A stretch of DNA of 64,000 nucleotides from an uncultured Prochlorococcus sp. (lineage in GTDB: Bacteria > Cyanobacteriota > Cyanobacteriia > PCC-6307 > Cyanobiaceae), in assembly GCA_902539115.1 (NCBI GenBank), contig CACBHP010000002.1, forward strand, positions 39,800 to 103,799. Direction: 5' to 3'. Shown one piece after another: positions 20,614-32,401 of this stretch. Within the stretch, counting starts at the first letter, position 1. Every line of letters starts with the position of its first letter. The notes under the pieces were generated by a model, which searched no databases, was not told where the DNA came from, and worked only from the letters and a program-made list of their open reading frames with translations. Position numbers and translations under genes: made by a program.

Positions 20614-21891
20614 GTGTTAGATCAAAAATTAATAAGAGAAAATCCAACATTTGTTGAAGAGAATTTATCCTTAAGAGGAAAAGTATATGAGATATCCCAT
20701 ATACATGAATTAACTGTTAAGAAAAAAGAAATTGATATAGAAATATTCAGTCTTCAATCCGAGAGTAAAAAATTAAGCAAATCAATCGGCCAAGCAATTG
20801 GGAAATCACAAAATAATAACTCTCAAGAATTAAATGATTTAAAGAAAAAGGGAAACGAATACAGAATAAAAATTTCTGAGCTTGAAGAGCAACAAAGGAT
20901 ACTAAATAAACAAGTAAATGATGAAATTTATAATTTGCCAAATTTTCCTAGCAAAGATGCACCTATTGGAAAAGATGAAAGTGATAATGTACAAATAAAA
21001 ACTTGGGGGGACCCTTTTAGAAATGAAAATATAAAATCACACTGGGAAATAGGTGAGAGTCTTAATATTTTTGACTCTGTAAAATCAACAAAAATATCAA
21101 AAAGTCGTTTTATTACTCTTACAGGTGATGGGGCCAGATTAGAGAGGGCATTGATTAATTTCATGCTCGATATGCATACTAAAAATGGTTATTTAGAGTT
21201 AATGCCTCCAGCTTTAGTAAATTCAGAAAGTCTAAGGGGATCTGGACAATTACCTAAATTTTCAAATGAAAGTTTTAAATGTTCTAATGACGATTTATGG
21301 CTTTCTCCAACAGCTGAAGTTCCAATAACTGCTTTTCATAGAAACGAGATTATTGATCCAAAGAAGTTACCCATTAAATATGTTGCATATAGTCCATGTT
21401 TTAGGAGAGAAGCTGGAAGTTATGGAAGAGATACTAAAGGTTTAATAAGACTTCATCAATTCAATAAGGTTGAGCTCTATTGGTTTTGTGATCCAAGTAA
21501 ATCTTTAGAAGCTCATAAAAAAATTACTTCTGATGCAGAAAGCATTTTAAAAAAGCTCAACTTACCTTACAGATTAGTAGATATTTGTACGGGAGACTTA
21601 GGCTTTTCCTCTAGTAGAACTTTTGATCTTGAAGTTTGGCTTCCCAGTAGTAAATGTTATAGAGAAATTTCAAGTTGCAGCAACTGTCTTGACTTTCAAG
21701 CACGTAGATCATCGATAAGATCAAAAATTGATAAAAAAAATATATATTTACATTCCTTAAATGGTAGTGGTCTTGCTATCGGAAGAACAATGGCCGCGAT
21801 TCTTGAGAATGGCCAGCTAACAGATGGTAGCGTTAAGATTCCAGATGCTCTTGTTCCATATTTTGGATCAAATTTTTTAAAAACTGCTTAA
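20614..21891 (+). CDS. serS: seryl-tRNA synthetase
   Basis: 425 aa; coiled-coil N-terminus; '[30 protein letters not shown]', '[13 protein letters not shown]', '[18 protein letters not shown]'. Confidence 0.97.
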   Translation: MLDQKLIRENPTFVEENLSLRGKVYEISHIHELTVKKKEIDIEIFSLQSESKKLSKSIGQAIGKSQNNNSQELNDLKKKGNEYRIKISELEEQQRILNKQVNDEIYNLPNFPSKDAPIGKDESDNVQIKTWGDPFRNENIKSHWEIGESLNIFDSVKSTKISKSRFITLTGDGARLERALINFMLDMHTKNGYLELMPPALVNSESLRGSGQLPKFSNESFKCSNDDLWLSPTAEVPITAFHRNEIIDPKKLPIKYVAYSPCFRREAGSYGRDTKGLIRLHQFNKVELYWFCDPSKSLEAHKKITSDAESILKKLNLPYRLVDICTGDLGFSSSRTFDLEVWLPSSKCYREISSCSNCLDFQARRSSIRSKIDKKNIYLHSLNGSGLAIGRTMAAILENGQLTDGSVKIPDALVPYFGSNFLKTA

Positions 21892-21900
21892 TATAAAATA

Positions 21901-22980
21901 ATGAATGTTTTAACTTCAATAACGGTACTTGGATTTCTCATATTTTTTCATGAGATGGGGCATTTTCTTGCGGCAATTTTACAAGGTATTTATGTTGATG
22001 GATTTTCAATTGGCTTTGGACCATCAATAATTCAAAAAAAATTTAGAGACATCACTTATTCCTTTAGAGCCTTTCCTCTCGGAGGCTTTGTATCCTTCCC
22101 TGATGAAGAACTAAATAATATTGACCCTGAAGATCCAAATCTTTTAAAAAATAGACCAATAATTCAAAGAGTTATTGTTATCTCCGCTGGGGTATTAGCT
22201 AACTTAATTCTTGCTTACACAATCTTAATTTTAAATCTTACTACTGTTGGGATTCCATTTGATCCAGAACCAGGTATTTTAGTTTTGGCTACTCAACCTG
22301 AGAAGGCTGCCTATCTTGCTGGATTAGAACCTGGAGATAAAATATTAGAAATTGAAACTAGTGCTTTAGGTGTTGGTGATCAAGCTGTTTCAACTTTAGT
22401 AAAAGAGATTCAAAACTCACCAGATGAACCAATTTCAATAAAAATTGAAAGAGATGGGATTTTCAAAGATTTAACTTTGATACCAAAAAATGTTGAGGGG
22501 AAAGGAACAATAGGTGCTCAATTGCAACCGAATATAAGGAAAGAAACTAAAAAGACAAAAAACGTTTTCGAACTTTTTAAATATACCAACAATGAGTTTT
22601 CATCTCTTTTAGTAAAAACAATCCAAGGCTATAAAGGACTAATAACAAATTTCTCCTCAACAGCTCAACAATTAAGTGGGCCAGTCAAAATTGTCGAAAT
22701 TGGAGCTCAACTATCACAACAAGGCGGAACAGGGATATTATTATTTGCAGCTTTAATTTCTATTAATTTAGCAGTACTTAATTCATTACCCTTACCATTG
22801 TTAGATGGAGGACAACTTGTTTTCACTTTAATTGAAGGGCTTAGAGGAAAACCTGTACCAGTCAAGGTACAAATGGTTGTTACTCAGTCCAGTTTTTTTC
22901 TTTTAGTTGGACTAAGCGTTCTGCTTATTATTAGGGATACTAGTCAACTATTAATCGTACAAAGGTTATTAAACCATTAA
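21901..22980 (+). CDS. rseP: site-2 protease family zinc metalloprotease
   Basis: 359 aa; 'FHEMGHFLAA', PDZ segment, 'LNSLPLPLLDGGQLVF'. Confidence 0.95.
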   Translation: MNVLTSITVLGFLIFFHEMGHFLAAILQGIYVDGFSIGFGPSIIQKKFRDITYSFRAFPLGGFVSFPDEELNNIDPEDPNLLKNRPIIQRVIVISAGVLANLILAYTILILNLTTVGIPFDPEPGILVLATQPEKAAYLAGLEPGDKILEIETSALGVGDQAVSTLVKEIQNSPDEPISIKIERDGIFKDLTLIPKNVEGKGTIGAQLQPNIRKETKKTKNVFELFKYTNNEFSSLLVKTIQGYKGLITNFSSTAQQLSGPVKIVEIGAQLSQQGGTGILLFAALISINLAVLNSLPLPLLDGGQLVFTLIEGLRGKPVPVKVQMVVTQSSFFLLVGLSVLLIIRDTSQLLIVQRLLNH

Positions 22981-23041
22981 ATAAATTTCAAAAACTGTTC
23001 TCCAAGCTGTTATTATATTTATTAGTTTTAAAATATATTAA

Positions 23042-23344
23042 ATGGCTAAAAAGTCCATGATTGCGAGAGAAGTTAAACGCAAAAAACTTGTGAAGAAATA
23101 TGCTGCAAAAAGGAAATCATTATTAGATCAATTTAATGCCGCAAAAGATCCAATGGAAAGGTTAGAAATTCATAGGAAGATTCAAGGTCTGCCAAGAAAC
23201 TCTGCACCAAATAGAGTAAGAAATAGATGTTGGGCAACTGGTAAACCTAGAGGAGTATATAGAGATTTTGGTCTTTGCAGGAATCAGTTAAGGCAAAGAG
23301 CTCATAACGGTGAACTTCCTGGGGTAGTTAAATCAAGTTGGTAG
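23042..23344 (+). CDS. rpsN: 30S ribosomal protein S14
   Basis: 100 aa; '[17 protein letters not shown]...[36 protein letters not shown]'. Confidence 0.98.
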   Translation: MAKKSMIAREVKRKKLVKKYAAKRKSLLDQFNAAKDPMERLEIHRKIQGLPRNSAPNRVRNRCWATGKPRGVYRDFGLCRNQLRQRAHNGELPGVVKSSW

Positions 23345-23516
23345 GATAATTTAACTGCTTTATTTTATAATTAGATTTTCTAAAATAAATATTTTCCAAA
23401 GAAATTAATATTTAATTTAGGACATTTTAAAAATTTTACAGCTTATCTAAATAATTTACTCAATATGTCCCTATAAAATGTAAGAATAAAACATGTATAG
23501 ATTTATAATTTAAAAA

Positions 23517-25682
23517 GTGGAAGGACAAAATAAGTCGATCACGTTTGACGGACGAGAGATACGACTAACTACGGGACTATATGCTCCTCAAGCAAATGGA
23601 TCAGTAATGATTGAGTGTGGTGACACCTCTCTTTTAGTTACAGCTACAAAAACAACAAAAAAAGATGCTTCAGACTTTCTGCCTCTGATATGTGACTACG
23701 AGGAAAAACTATATGCTGCCGGAAGAATTCCAGGGGGTTTCATGAGGAGAGAAGGTCGCCCCCCAGAAAGGGCCACTTTAATTGCAAGATTGATTGATAG
23801 GCCAATGAGGCCACTTTTCCCTTCATGGATGAGAGATGAAATACAAATAGTTGCCTCTTGCCTTTCTCTAGATGAAAGAGTTCCAGCAGATGTTTTAGCG
23901 GTTACTGGGGCATCACTAGCAACTTTACTTGGTGAGATTCCCTTTTATGGGCCAATGGCTGCAGTTAGAGTCGGTCTCATAGGAGATGATTTCATATTAA
24001 ATCCAAGCTATAGAGAGATAGAGAAAGGAGATTTAGACATTGTTGTTGCAGGTTCCCCTGACGGCATTGTCATGATTGAAGCAGGTGCCAACCAATTATC
24101 AGAGCAAGATACCATCGAAGCTATAGATTTTGGATATGAATCAGTTACCGAGCTTATTAAATCTCAGGAAGATTTACTTAAAGATTTGGGAATAAAGCAG
24201 ATTAAACCATCTGAGCCTGAAGAAGATAAAACATTGCCCTCTTATTTAGAGAAAAATTGCACAAAACCTATTGAGTTGGTTTTAAAGAAATTTGATCTTT
24301 CCAAAGAGGAAAGAGATCTTGAACTCGAAAAAATAAAAGTTGAGACGCAAGGAAAAATTGAATCATTGAAAGATGACAACCAATTAAAAGTTCTTCTCTC
24401 AGAGAATGATAAGTTATTAAGCTCCAACTTTAAAAAGCTTACAAAGAAATTAATGCGATCACAAATCATTAACGATAACAAAAGAGTTGATGGAAGAGAT
24501 CTAGACGAAATTAGAAAAATATCAGCTTCTGCAGGAATTCTTCCAAAAAGGGTTCATGGTTCTGCATTGTTTCAAAGAGGTTTAACACAAGTTTTATCTA
24601 CTACTACTTTAGGTACTCCAAGTGATGCTCAAGAAATGGATGACTTGAATCCAAGCACTGAAAAAACTTACTTGCACCATTATAATTTCCCTCCTTATTC
24701 AGTAGGAGAAACAAGACCAATGAGAACTCCTGGGAGAAGAGAAATTGGCCATGGAGCATTAGCTGAGAGAGCAATAATCCCAGTATTACCTGGGAAAGAA
24801 ACATTTCCTTATGTACTAAGAGTAGTTAGCGAAGTTTTAAGTTCTAACGGTTCAACTTCAATGGGGTCTGTATGTGGAAGCACTCTTTCATTATTAGATG
24901 CGGGGGTTCCTTTAAAAGCTCCTGTAAGTGGTACTGCCATGGGTCTTATCAAGGAAGGTAAAGAAGTAAGAATTCTTACAGATATTCAAGGAATTGAGGA
25001 CTTTCTTGGAGACATGGACTTTAAAGTTGCTGGCACTGATAAGGGAATAACTGCATTGCAAATGGACATGAAAATTACAGGTTTACCTGTTTCTGTTATT
25101 TCTGATGCAATTAAAAAAGCTCGTCCAGCAAGATTACATATCTTAGAAAAGATGCAAGAGGCGATCGATAAACCTCAGGAATCCCTTTCTCCGCATGCTC
25201 CTCGACTTTTAAGCTTTAGAATTGATCCTGAGCTTATAGGAACAGTCATTGGACCTGGAGGCAGAACTATCAAAGGAATTACTGAAAGAACTAACACAAA
25301 AATAGATATAGAAGATGGCGGAATTGTAACTATTGCTTCGCACGACGGAGCTGCTGCAGAAGAAGCTCAAAAGATAATAGAAGGATTAACACGAAAGGTT
25401 CATGAGGGTGAGATCTTCTCTGGTGTAGTAACTAGAATCATACCCATTGGTGCCTTCGTAGAAATCTTGCCTGGCAAAGAAGGGATGGTTCATATTTCTC
25501 AATTATCAGAAGCAAGGGTTGAGAGAGTCGAAGATGTAGTAAGGCAAGGCGACGAAGTAACTGTAAGAGTTAGAGAAATTGATAGTAGAGGCAGAATCAA
25601 TCTTACTTTGAGAGGCGTAGGACAAAATAGTGGAATGTCTTATCCAGAACCAACTCCTACTCCAGTAGCTCCACTTAATTAA
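23517..25682 (+). CDS. pnp: polyribonucleotide nucleotidyltransferase
   Basis: 721 aa with RNase PH repeats, KH '[16 protein letters not shown]' and S1 domain; GTG start. Confidence 0.97.
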   Translation: MEGQNKSITFDGREIRLTTGLYAPQANGSVMIECGDTSLLVTATKTTKKDASDFLPLICDYEEKLYAAGRIPGGFMRREGRPPERATLIARLIDRPMRPLFPSWMRDEIQIVASCLSLDERVPADVLAVTGASLATLLGEIPFYGPMAAVRVGLIGDDFILNPSYREIEKGDLDIVVAGSPDGIVMIEAGANQLSEQDTIEAIDFGYESVTELIKSQEDLLKDLGIKQIKPSEPEEDKTLPSYLEKNCTKPIELVLKKFDLSKEERDLELEKIKVETQGKIESLKDDNQLKVLLSENDKLLSSNFKKLTKKLMRSQIINDNKRVDGRDLDEIRKISASAGILPKRVHGSALFQRGLTQVLSTTTLGTPSDAQEMDDLNPSTEKTYLHHYNFPPYSVGETRPMRTPGRREIGHGALAERAIIPVLPGKETFPYVLRVVSEVLSSNGSTSMGSVCGSTLSLLDAGVPLKAPVSGTAMGLIKEGKEVRILTDIQGIEDFLGDMDFKVAGTDKGITALQMDMKITGLPVSVISDAIKKARPARLHILEKMQEAIDKPQESLSPHAPRLLSFRIDPELIGTVIGPGGRTIKGITERTNTKIDIEDGGIVTIASHDGAAAEEAQKIIEGLTRKVHEGEIFSGVVTRIIPIGAFVEILPGKEGMVHISQLSEARVERVEDVVRQGDEVTVRVREIDSRGRINLTLRGVGQNSGMSYPEPTPTPVAPLN

Positions 25683-25685
25683 AAA

Positions 25686-26588
25686 CTAGAGGGGATAAAT
25701 CCCATTCTCCTCAATAATTTTCTTTATTTTTAGACAAATACTCCTATGGGTATTCTTATTATTAGTCGCTACTATAATTCCTCCATGTTCGAAACAAGTT
25801 TGTCCATAGGTTAGTTCTTCATTTTCTAAATTTGTTATTGCGCCGCCAGCCGCCTTCAGAATGGATTCTGGTGCGGCAAAATCCCAATCTTTTGGAGAGC
25901 TTTTCTCAGGTAAACTTAGGCAGATATAAATATCACTTTCTCCCCTGACTATAGATGCTAATTTGCAGCCAATGCTTCCCATGATTTCGACTTTGTTGAA
26001 ATTAATTTTCTTAATTAAATTTTGCAAAATTTCATTTCCATGATTTTTACTTGTTACTAAAGTCATTTCTTGAAGATTTTTACTCTTTAAAACCATTGGT
26101 TTATATTTTGAACCGTCTCTTTTTTCACACCAAGTTTTTTCTCCATCAGTAATCCATAATTGATTTTTATCTGGAATCAAAACAAACCCAATATAAGGCT
26201 TTTGTTTAAAGTTCAATGCTAAATGCATTGCATAGTTGCCCGTTCCTTGGATAAAATCTTTAGTTCCATCAAGAGGATCAAGAACCCAGATCCAATCAGA
26301 CTTAAAATTAAAAATTTCTTCAGAAATTTTTACATTTTCCTCACTCAAAATATCCCAATTAATATTTTTATATTTTTCATTTATGCTATTAATAATTATT
26401 TCATTGACTTTTAAATCAGCCAAAGTAACAGGATCTTCTTCATTATTATTTTTGAGTATATTTTTCTTATAATTTGAATTTTCTAACACTTTAGAGTAAT
26501 AAAGCAAAATATCTGCTGCTTGCCAGCTGATATTTCTTATATCATCGATAAGATGATTAATATCTACTCCAGAAGGTAATTTAATCAT
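25686..26588 (-). CDS. cysQ: 3'(2'),5'-bisphosphate nucleotidase CysQ / inositol monophosphatase family
   Basis: 300 aa; 'WVLDPLDGTKDFIQGTGNYAMHLAL', 'KDWDFAAPESILKAAGGAITN'. Confidence 0.9.
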   Translation of the reverse strand: MIKLPSGVDINHLIDDIRNISWQAADILLYYSKVLENSNYKKNILKNNNEEDPVTLADLKVNEIIINSINEKYKNINWDILSEENVKISEEIFNFKSDWIWVLDPLDGTKDFIQGTGNYAMHLALNFKQKPYIGFVLIPDKNQLWITDGEKTWCEKRDGSKYKPMVLKSKNLQEMTLVTSKNHGNEILQNLIKKINFNKVEIMGSIGCKLASIVRGESDIYICLSLPEKSSPKDWDFAAPESILKAAGGAITNLENEELTYGQTCFEHGGIIVATNNKNTHRSICLKIKKIIEENGIYPL

Positions 26589-26591
26589 TCA

Positions 26592-27452
26592 ATGCATAAT
26601 AATTCATTATTATCACATAGAAAAGATGAACCTGAAAACGGTACTTTATATATAGTTGGTACTCCAATTGGAAATTTAAATGATATTACCCATAGAGCAA
26701 TAAATATTCTTAAACATGTTTCTTTAGTAGCTTGTGAGGACACAAGGCAAACAAAAAAAATAATGAACAAGTTCAATATTTCAAATAAACTTATAAGTTT
26801 TAATAAACACAATTCTTTAATTAAAATTCCAAAAATAATAAAAGATCTCAAAGAAGGAAAATCAATAGCAATTGTCAGTGACGCTGGCATGCCAGGAATC
26901 TGCGATCCAGGGGAAGATATTACTAGGAGCGTAAAAACTGAGGGGATCGATATTATTTGTATTCCTGGCGCATGTGCTGCAATAACAGCACTTGTTTCGA
27001 GCGGGTTACCATCCTCTAGTTTTGTATTTGAAGGATTTCTTCCTAAAAAGCAAATTTATAGAGAAAAAATTCTTTTAGAGATAAGTAAAAATGAAAAAAC
27101 AACTATAATTTATGAATCTCCTAAAAGACTCAGAAAATTATTAAAAGAATTATTAGATTTATGTGGAGGTAATCGAGAAATAATGGTGGCAAGAGAATTA
27201 ACAAAAAAGTTTGAAGAACATGTTGGGAATAATATTAATGAAGTTATAGAATTCTTCAAAGATAAAGATATTATTGGTGAAATAACAATTGTTGTTAAAG
27301 GTATAAAAAAAAGAGATTTTAATCCTGATAAATTCATCATAAAAAAAGATCTCAATGATTTAATAAATGCAGGCCTTAGCTTGTCAGAAGCATCTAAATA
27401 CTTGGCAAAGAGAAATGGTTTAAAAAAAAGCGAAGTTTATAATATGATTTAA
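26592..27452 (+). CDS. rsmI: 16S rRNA (cytidine1402-2'-O)-methyltransferase
   Basis: 286 aa; 'LYIVGTPIGNLNDITHRAI', 'CEDTRQTKKIMNKF', 'VSDAGMPGICDPG'. Confidence 0.96.
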   Translation: MHNNSLLSHRKDEPENGTLYIVGTPIGNLNDITHRAINILKHVSLVACEDTRQTKKIMNKFNISNKLISFNKHNSLIKIPKIIKDLKEGKSIAIVSDAGMPGICDPGEDITRSVKTEGIDIICIPGACAAITALVSSGLPSSSFVFEGFLPKKQIYREKILLEISKNEKTTIIYESPKRLRKLLKELLDLCGGNREIMVARELTKKFEEHVGNNINEVIEFFKDKDIIGEITIVVKGIKKRDFNPDKFIIKKDLNDLINAGLSLSEASKYLAKRNGLKKSEVYNMI

Positions 27453-27469
27453 ATGTAAAATTCATTTAT

Positions 27470-27682
27470 ATGAGCTTATTTATTAAAAAATTATTCTTCG
27501 CAGCAATTTTCAATTCTTGTCTATTTGCGCTTTTATTTATTGGGATACAAAATAGTTCAAACAAAAGCAAAGTAGAATTGTTAATAAGTGAATCTATTGA
27601 ACTCCCAATAAGTTTTATAGTAGGTTCTAGTTTTATATTAGGTTCTATTTTTGGAAGCTTTTTTGTTTTCAATAATGATTAA
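27470..27682 (+). CDS. small membrane protein, LapA/DUF1049-like
   Basis: 70 aa, two hydrophobic helices separated by 'IQNSSNKSKVELLISESIELP'. Confidence 0.55.
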   Translation: MSLFIKKLFFAAIFNSCLFALLFIGIQNSSNKSKVELLISESIELPISFIVGSSFILGSIFGSFFVFNND

Positions 27683-27689
27683 AAAGAGC

Positions 27690-28373
27690 TCAAAGAGATA
27701 TTAAATTTTCAGCACAAACGATTCTTGAAATTCCTTTCTCAATAAGAATAGGTGCTGCAATTCTAAATACATCAGTATTTGGGACTTTAAGTACTTTTTG
27801 CTCTTTATTACAAGATCTTTTAGCAAGATTTAAATCAAAGAATATTTCTATAGTTTTTCTATTCAAATCATTACGAGGTAAAAATTCCCATTCTGGAAAA
27901 TCTTTTAATAGTTTTATTTCTAACTCAATTTTTTTATCCACAATCATATAAACAACCTTGGGGAAATCTACTTCTGATAAGGGAACTGAACTTAATTCTT
28001 TACGAGATGAATTATCCATCTCATAATCTATTGGAGCAATTTCAAAAAAAGAATCAATTGGTGCAAAATCTGAAACAGCTATATTTTCATTTAAAACATT
28101 TGGATCATTAGGATCATTTTTAAATTCTTCATTATCAAAATTTGTTTCTTTTAAATCATTATTTTGCTTTTTGTAAATTTTAGATTTTTCTTTGAAAGGT
28201 TTACTTTTACTCAATAACTCCTTATATTCAAATTCTGAAAGACTTTTTTTCAGATTTCTAGCAATTGTTGAATGAGTACAATTATGTTTTTTTGACAAGA
28301 CATCTATAGCTATGCCAGATTTAAAACTTCTTAATATTTCTTCTTTTTGTTTTTCAGTAAGTCTTTTGGTCAA
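27690..28373 (-). CDS. HTH-containing hypothetical protein
   Basis: 227 aa; N-terminal 'LTEKQKEEILRSFKSGIAIDVLSKKHNCTHSTIARNLKKSL' resembles a helix-turn-helix. Confidence 0.65.
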   Translation of the reverse strand: MTKRLTEKQKEEILRSFKSGIAIDVLSKKHNCTHSTIARNLKKSLSEFEYKELLSKSKPFKEKSKIYKKQNNDLKETNFDNEEFKNDPNDPNVLNENIAVSDFAPIDSFFEIAPIDYEMDNSSRKELSSVPLSEVDFPKVVYMIVDKKIELEIKLLKDFPEWEFLPRNDLNRKTIEIFFDLNLAKRSCNKEQKVLKVPNTDVFRIAAPILIEKGISRIVCAENLISL

Positions 28374-28508
28374 AATTCAAAGTGCATAATTATCTAATTT
28401 TATGTGATTTTTTATTGAAAGAGAATATAAAGAAAAGATATTTATTAAACCATAAAAAGAATTTACTTAGATTGTTTAGGCTTATAGTGTCGGATATAAT
28501 AAAAAGAT

Positions 28509-28582
<74 letters not shown>

Positions 28583-28621
28583 TAAAATAATTTCTTAGGA
28601 AACTGTAACGTTAAAAATCCC

Positions 28622-28651
28622 AAAACCTACTTGCACAATGTAAGGTTTTTG
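28622..28651 (+). terminator. probable terminator downstream of tRNA-Arg
   Basis: aaaacctac ... gtaaggttttt, one-base bulge stem plus T tract. Confidence 0.45.
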
Positions 28652-28704
28652 ATTATCTATAAGCTAATTACAATTGTTATTATTTAGTTTTTTAATTAAA
28701 ATTT

Positions 28705-29973
28705 TTGATTTTCATGATGGAAAAATTATTGATTAAATCAAATATAAATTATGCATTTTTCATATTTTATTTAGGAGTATTTTTACTACCTTCTGCTTTC
28801 AGCTTAGCTGCCTTTCTACTTCTAATAGCTTCAATTATTGGTTTTAAGAAAAATAATAAAGTCTATCATAGAGACAAAATTAATGTCGCATTTTTAATTA
28901 GTAGCGCGTTTATGATTATCAGTTGCGTTTTTCAAACAATAAATTATAAGTTTTCAGCATTAACAACTTGGACACCTTCTTTATCATGGATTGGGTTAAT
29001 TAATTGGGTACCATTTTTTTTCCTTTCTTGGGGTTTTCAACCTTATTTAATTACATCAAAGTCGAGAAAAAGATTTGCTTTAGCTCTACTTGCTGGTTCT
29101 TTTCCAGTTTTAATAACTGGAATTGGGCAAGTTTTTTTTAATTGGCATGGCCCAAAAGAAATTCTTAATGGCTTTATAATTTGGTATTCAAGACCTTCTG
29201 ATAATAACGTATTAACAGGTTTATTTAATAACCCAAATTATGCTGGAGCATGGTTGAGTGTCATCTTACCAATTGCATTTGCAAAATTAATAAAAAAAGA
29301 TTTTTTTTTAAAAAGGGCTACATCATTAATTTTTCTCATTTTAATCATAATTTGCATTATTCTTACTAACTCAAGATCAGCTTGGATAGGTTTATTTGCC
29401 TCAATTATTTTATTTTTTGGTGTAAATTCTCTAAAATGGGTTTTTTCGTCAATAATTGTTATCGCAATACCAATTATATATTCTCTTTTAAATCAACAAT
29501 TTACTTTAATTCCATTAGAAGCATTAAATGAATTCTCTAATTTTCAGTATTTAGATAGGTTAGATATCTGGATAAAATCTTTTCAAATAATTTCTGAGAA
29601 TCCACTTTTTGGATCAGGAGCTGCATCTTTCGCAGAGATTTATCAAAATATTAGTGGTATAGGGAGAAATCATTCACATAATCTAATATTGGAGATGATC
29701 ATAAGTTATGGGATTCCTGCAGCATTATTTACTTTTATTCCAATTACTTATTTAACTTTGGTTGGAACTAAAAAATGCTTTTTTAAAAAGAATTTTCCAG
29801 ATTGTCTCATAGAAAGATCACTTGTAACGTCTTTGATCGTTATTTTAATGATGCACATGGTCGATATCCAATATTTTGATGGGAGAATAAGTCTCATAAT
29901 ATGGATCTTAATTGCTGCAATTAAAAATATTTCTTACGATAAATCAAATAAAAACTTCCAAATTGACTCCTAG
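28705..29973 (+). CDS. O-antigen ligase/polymerase family membrane protein
   Basis: 422 aa, multi-TM; 'GLFNNPNYAGAWLSVILPIAFA', 'LTNSRSAWIGLFASI', 'IGRNHSHNLILEMIISYGIPAAL'. Confidence 0.85.
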   Translation: MIFMMEKLLIKSNINYAFFIFYLGVFLLPSAFSLAAFLLLIASIIGFKKNNKVYHRDKINVAFLISSAFMIISCVFQTINYKFSALTTWTPSLSWIGLINWVPFFFLSWGFQPYLITSKSRKRFALALLAGSFPVLITGIGQVFFNWHGPKEILNGFIIWYSRPSDNNVLTGLFNNPNYAGAWLSVILPIAFAKLIKKDFFLKRATSLIFLILIIICIILTNSRSAWIGLFASIILFFGVNSLKWVFSSIIVIAIPIIYSLLNQQFTLIPLEALNEFSNFQYLDRLDIWIKSFQIISENPLFGSGAASFAEIYQNISGIGRNHSHNLILEMIISYGIPAALFTFIPITYLTLVGTKKCFFKKNFPDCLIERSLVTSLIVILMMHMVDIQYFDGRISLIIWILIAAIKNISYDKSNKNFQIDS

Positions 29974-29996
29974 TTTTTCCCCGAAGACTTAATAAC

Positions 29997-31439
29997 TTAA
30001 TAATTTATCCTGCCGTACTTATCTTTTATTCTTACAATATCATCTTCTTTTAGATAAGCTCCGCTTTGTACTTCAATTAAAATTAAGGGTATCTTTCCTG
30101 GGTTACTTAATCTATGCTTAGATCCCAATGGTATATATATACTTTTATTCTCCCCAATAATATATTTTTCCGAATCAATTTCTACTTCAGCAGTTCCTGT
30201 CACTACAATCCAGTGCTCAGTTCTATGATGATGCATTTGGAGTGATAATGATGCGCCTGGTTTTACCTCAATCCTTTTTACTTGCCATCTAAATCCTTCA
30301 ACAACAGAATCATAATTACCCCAAGGTCTATATATTTTTCTATGATTAATACCCTCTGTTTTACCCTCTTTTTTTAATTCCTCTACTATTTCTTTAACTT
30401 TTTGAATATTATCTTTCTTTGCGACTAGCACTGCATCATTAGTTTCTACTATCACTAAATCTTCTAATCCAATTCCAACTACTAAACGATTCTCACCTCT
30501 AAAATAATTATTCTTAGAATCTAAGCTCTTAATTTTTCCAATATTTACATTCCCATTACTGTCTTTTTTAGATATTTCCCATAATGAACTCCAACTTCCT
30601 ACATCAGTCCATCCTGCATCAAGAGGAACCACAGATGCAAGTTTAGTTTTTTCCATTACTGCAACATCAATGGAAATATTTGGGCAATGGTAGAAAAATT
30701 CCTTATTTATTCGTTTAAACTCTAAATCCAAAATATTTTTTTCAAACGCCTTCTCGGAATGACTAATTATATCAGGAACAAAGTTTTTTAATTCTTTTAA
30801 AATTTTACTTGCTTTAAACATAAACATTCCACTATTCCATAAATAATGATCATTAGAGATAAATTTTTCAGCACTTTCTTTATCAGGCTTTTCAATGAAT
30901 TTTGCAACATCCAACGGCTCACATGAATCCAAAATTATAGATTGTTCAGTTTTTATATAGCCGTATCCTGTTTCAGGAGAAGTAGGTATTACGCCAAAAG
31001 TTACTAATCTATTTTGTAAAGAAGCTTTTAAAGCAGAATCAATTGCTTTAACAAACTTATCTTCATCCTCTATATAGTGATCAGATGCTAAAACTAAAAG
31101 GTTAGGATCTTGTTCTCTACTAAGGGCTTCTAGAGCTGCGATAGCAATTGCTGGAGCAGTATTTCTTCCAAATGGTTCTAATATTATTGATTTTTGATCT
31201 ATTCCTTCTTGCCTAATTTGCTCTGCTATTACGAAGCGATGCTCCTCATTAGTTATAAAAATTGGACTGCTTATTGATTCCAATTTCGAAATCCTTCTTA
31301 AAGTTTTTTGTAGTAGGGTTTTATCGTCGTTTTGAAAAAGTGACAAATATTGCTTAGGGTATGATTCTCTAGATAAAGGCCATAATCTAGTTCCTGTACC
31401 TCCACATAATATAACTGGCACTATCTGTTCTTTATTCAT
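29997..31439 (-). CDS. manC: mannose-1-phosphate guanylyltransferase / mannose-6-phosphate isomerase
   Basis: 480 aa; 'PVILCGGTGTRLWPLSRESYPKQYL', C-terminal cupin 'YRPWGNYDSVVEGFRWQVKRIEVKPGASLSLQMHHHRTEHWIVV'. Confidence 0.96.
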   Translation of the reverse strand: MNKEQIVPVILCGGTGTRLWPLSRESYPKQYLSLFQNDDKTLLQKTLRRISKLESISSPIFITNEEHRFVIAEQIRQEGIDQKSIILEPFGRNTAPAIAIAALEALSREQDPNLLVLASDHYIEDEDKFVKAIDSALKASLQNRLVTFGVIPTSPETGYGYIKTEQSIILDSCEPLDVAKFIEKPDKESAEKFISNDHYLWNSGMFMFKASKILKELKNFVPDIISHSEKAFEKNILDLEFKRINKEFFYHCPNISIDVAVMEKTKLASVVPLDAGWTDVGSWSSLWEISKKDSNGNVNIGKIKSLDSKNNYFRGENRLVVGIGLEDLVIVETNDAVLVAKKDNIQKVKEIVEELKKEGKTEGINHRKIYRPWGNYDSVVEGFRWQVKRIEVKPGASLSLQMHHHRTEHWIVVTGTAEVEIDSEKYIIGENKSIYIPLGSKHRLSNPGKIPLILIEVQSGAYLKEDDIVRIKDKYGRINY

Positions 31440-31548
31440 ATAAAAATTATTCTAAGAGCACCTATGAACTTAATAATAAACCATGAAAGAAACTAATATA
31501 TTTTAAGTTACTAGGGAGATTAGAAAATCTTCCAAGATACTCAAAAAA

Positions 31549-32394
31549 TTAATAATTACTTTTCATATAGTCGAATACATATCTAATTCCTTCATGGATA
31601 GAAGTTCGTGGGCTCCACCATTTTGTTATGTATTGATTAGGCCTGTTTTTTGTTGACCTTTGAACTTGATCCTGCTCAACTCCTGGCTTGATATTTACAG
31701 AGAGTCCTTCTTTCCTAAAAAGACTCTCGATGATTGAAGCTATCTCAAGAATTGTGGTCGATTTAAAAGAAGTAATATGTAAGTCATCACTTGAAATAAA
31801 TTCATCATAATTACACATTATTTTTTCCAATGCCTCGCAACAATCTTCAGCATATAAAAACTCTCTTTCTTCTAAACCATTTGTTAACATTCGAAACTCT
31901 CTTTCCTCGAAACCTTTTCTAATAAAATCAGTAATTACATGTGCTTTTTCCATATCTTTTTCAATCCCATAAACATTCCAAAACTTAACTATTAGTCCTG
32001 AGAGTGATTTAGTGTATAGCTCACCAACATTTTTTAAAACTCCATAAGGCGAAAAGCTCATATTACTCATTTGACTGCTAGCAAAAACAAAACGCTTTTT
32101 GTATTTAGATAAATAATCAAATGTATTAACCATTAGTCTTGAGTTATTGTTAATAAATTCGAAGGTATGTTGATATTTTTTTAAATACCTAGAGCCACCA
32201 ACATCAAATGCCAAAAAATAGATGAAATCAGATTCTTCTATGCACCTTCCTAAATAATCATTTGGTATGGTTCTTAAATCTTCTTTTTCATTGTTTAGTA
32301 TGTCAAAATTTGTAACTTCGTATCCTTTCTTAACCAAGTATTCAGACAGATAAGCTCCTACCTGACCGGAGGATCCCAAAATAACAACTTTCAT
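31549..32394 (-). CDS. NAD-dependent epimerase/dehydratase
   Basis: 281 aa; 'VVILGSSGQVGAYLSEYLVKKGYEV'; adjacent to the GME-like gene. Confidence 0.82.
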   Translation of the reverse strand: MKVVILGSSGQVGAYLSEYLVKKGYEVTNFDILNNEKEDLRTIPNDYLGRCIEESDFIYFLAFDVGGSRYLKKYQHTFEFINNNSRLMVNTFDYLSKYKKRFVFASSQMSNMSFSPYGVLKNVGELYTKSLSGLIVKFWNVYGIEKDMEKAHVITDFIRKGFEEREFRMLTNGLEEREFLYAEDCCEALEKIMCNYDEFISSDDLHITSFKSTTILEIASIIESLFRKEGLSVNIKPGVEQDQVQRSTKNRPNQYITKWWSPRTSIHEGIRYVFDYMKSNY

Positions 32395-32401
32395 AAATTA
32401 G

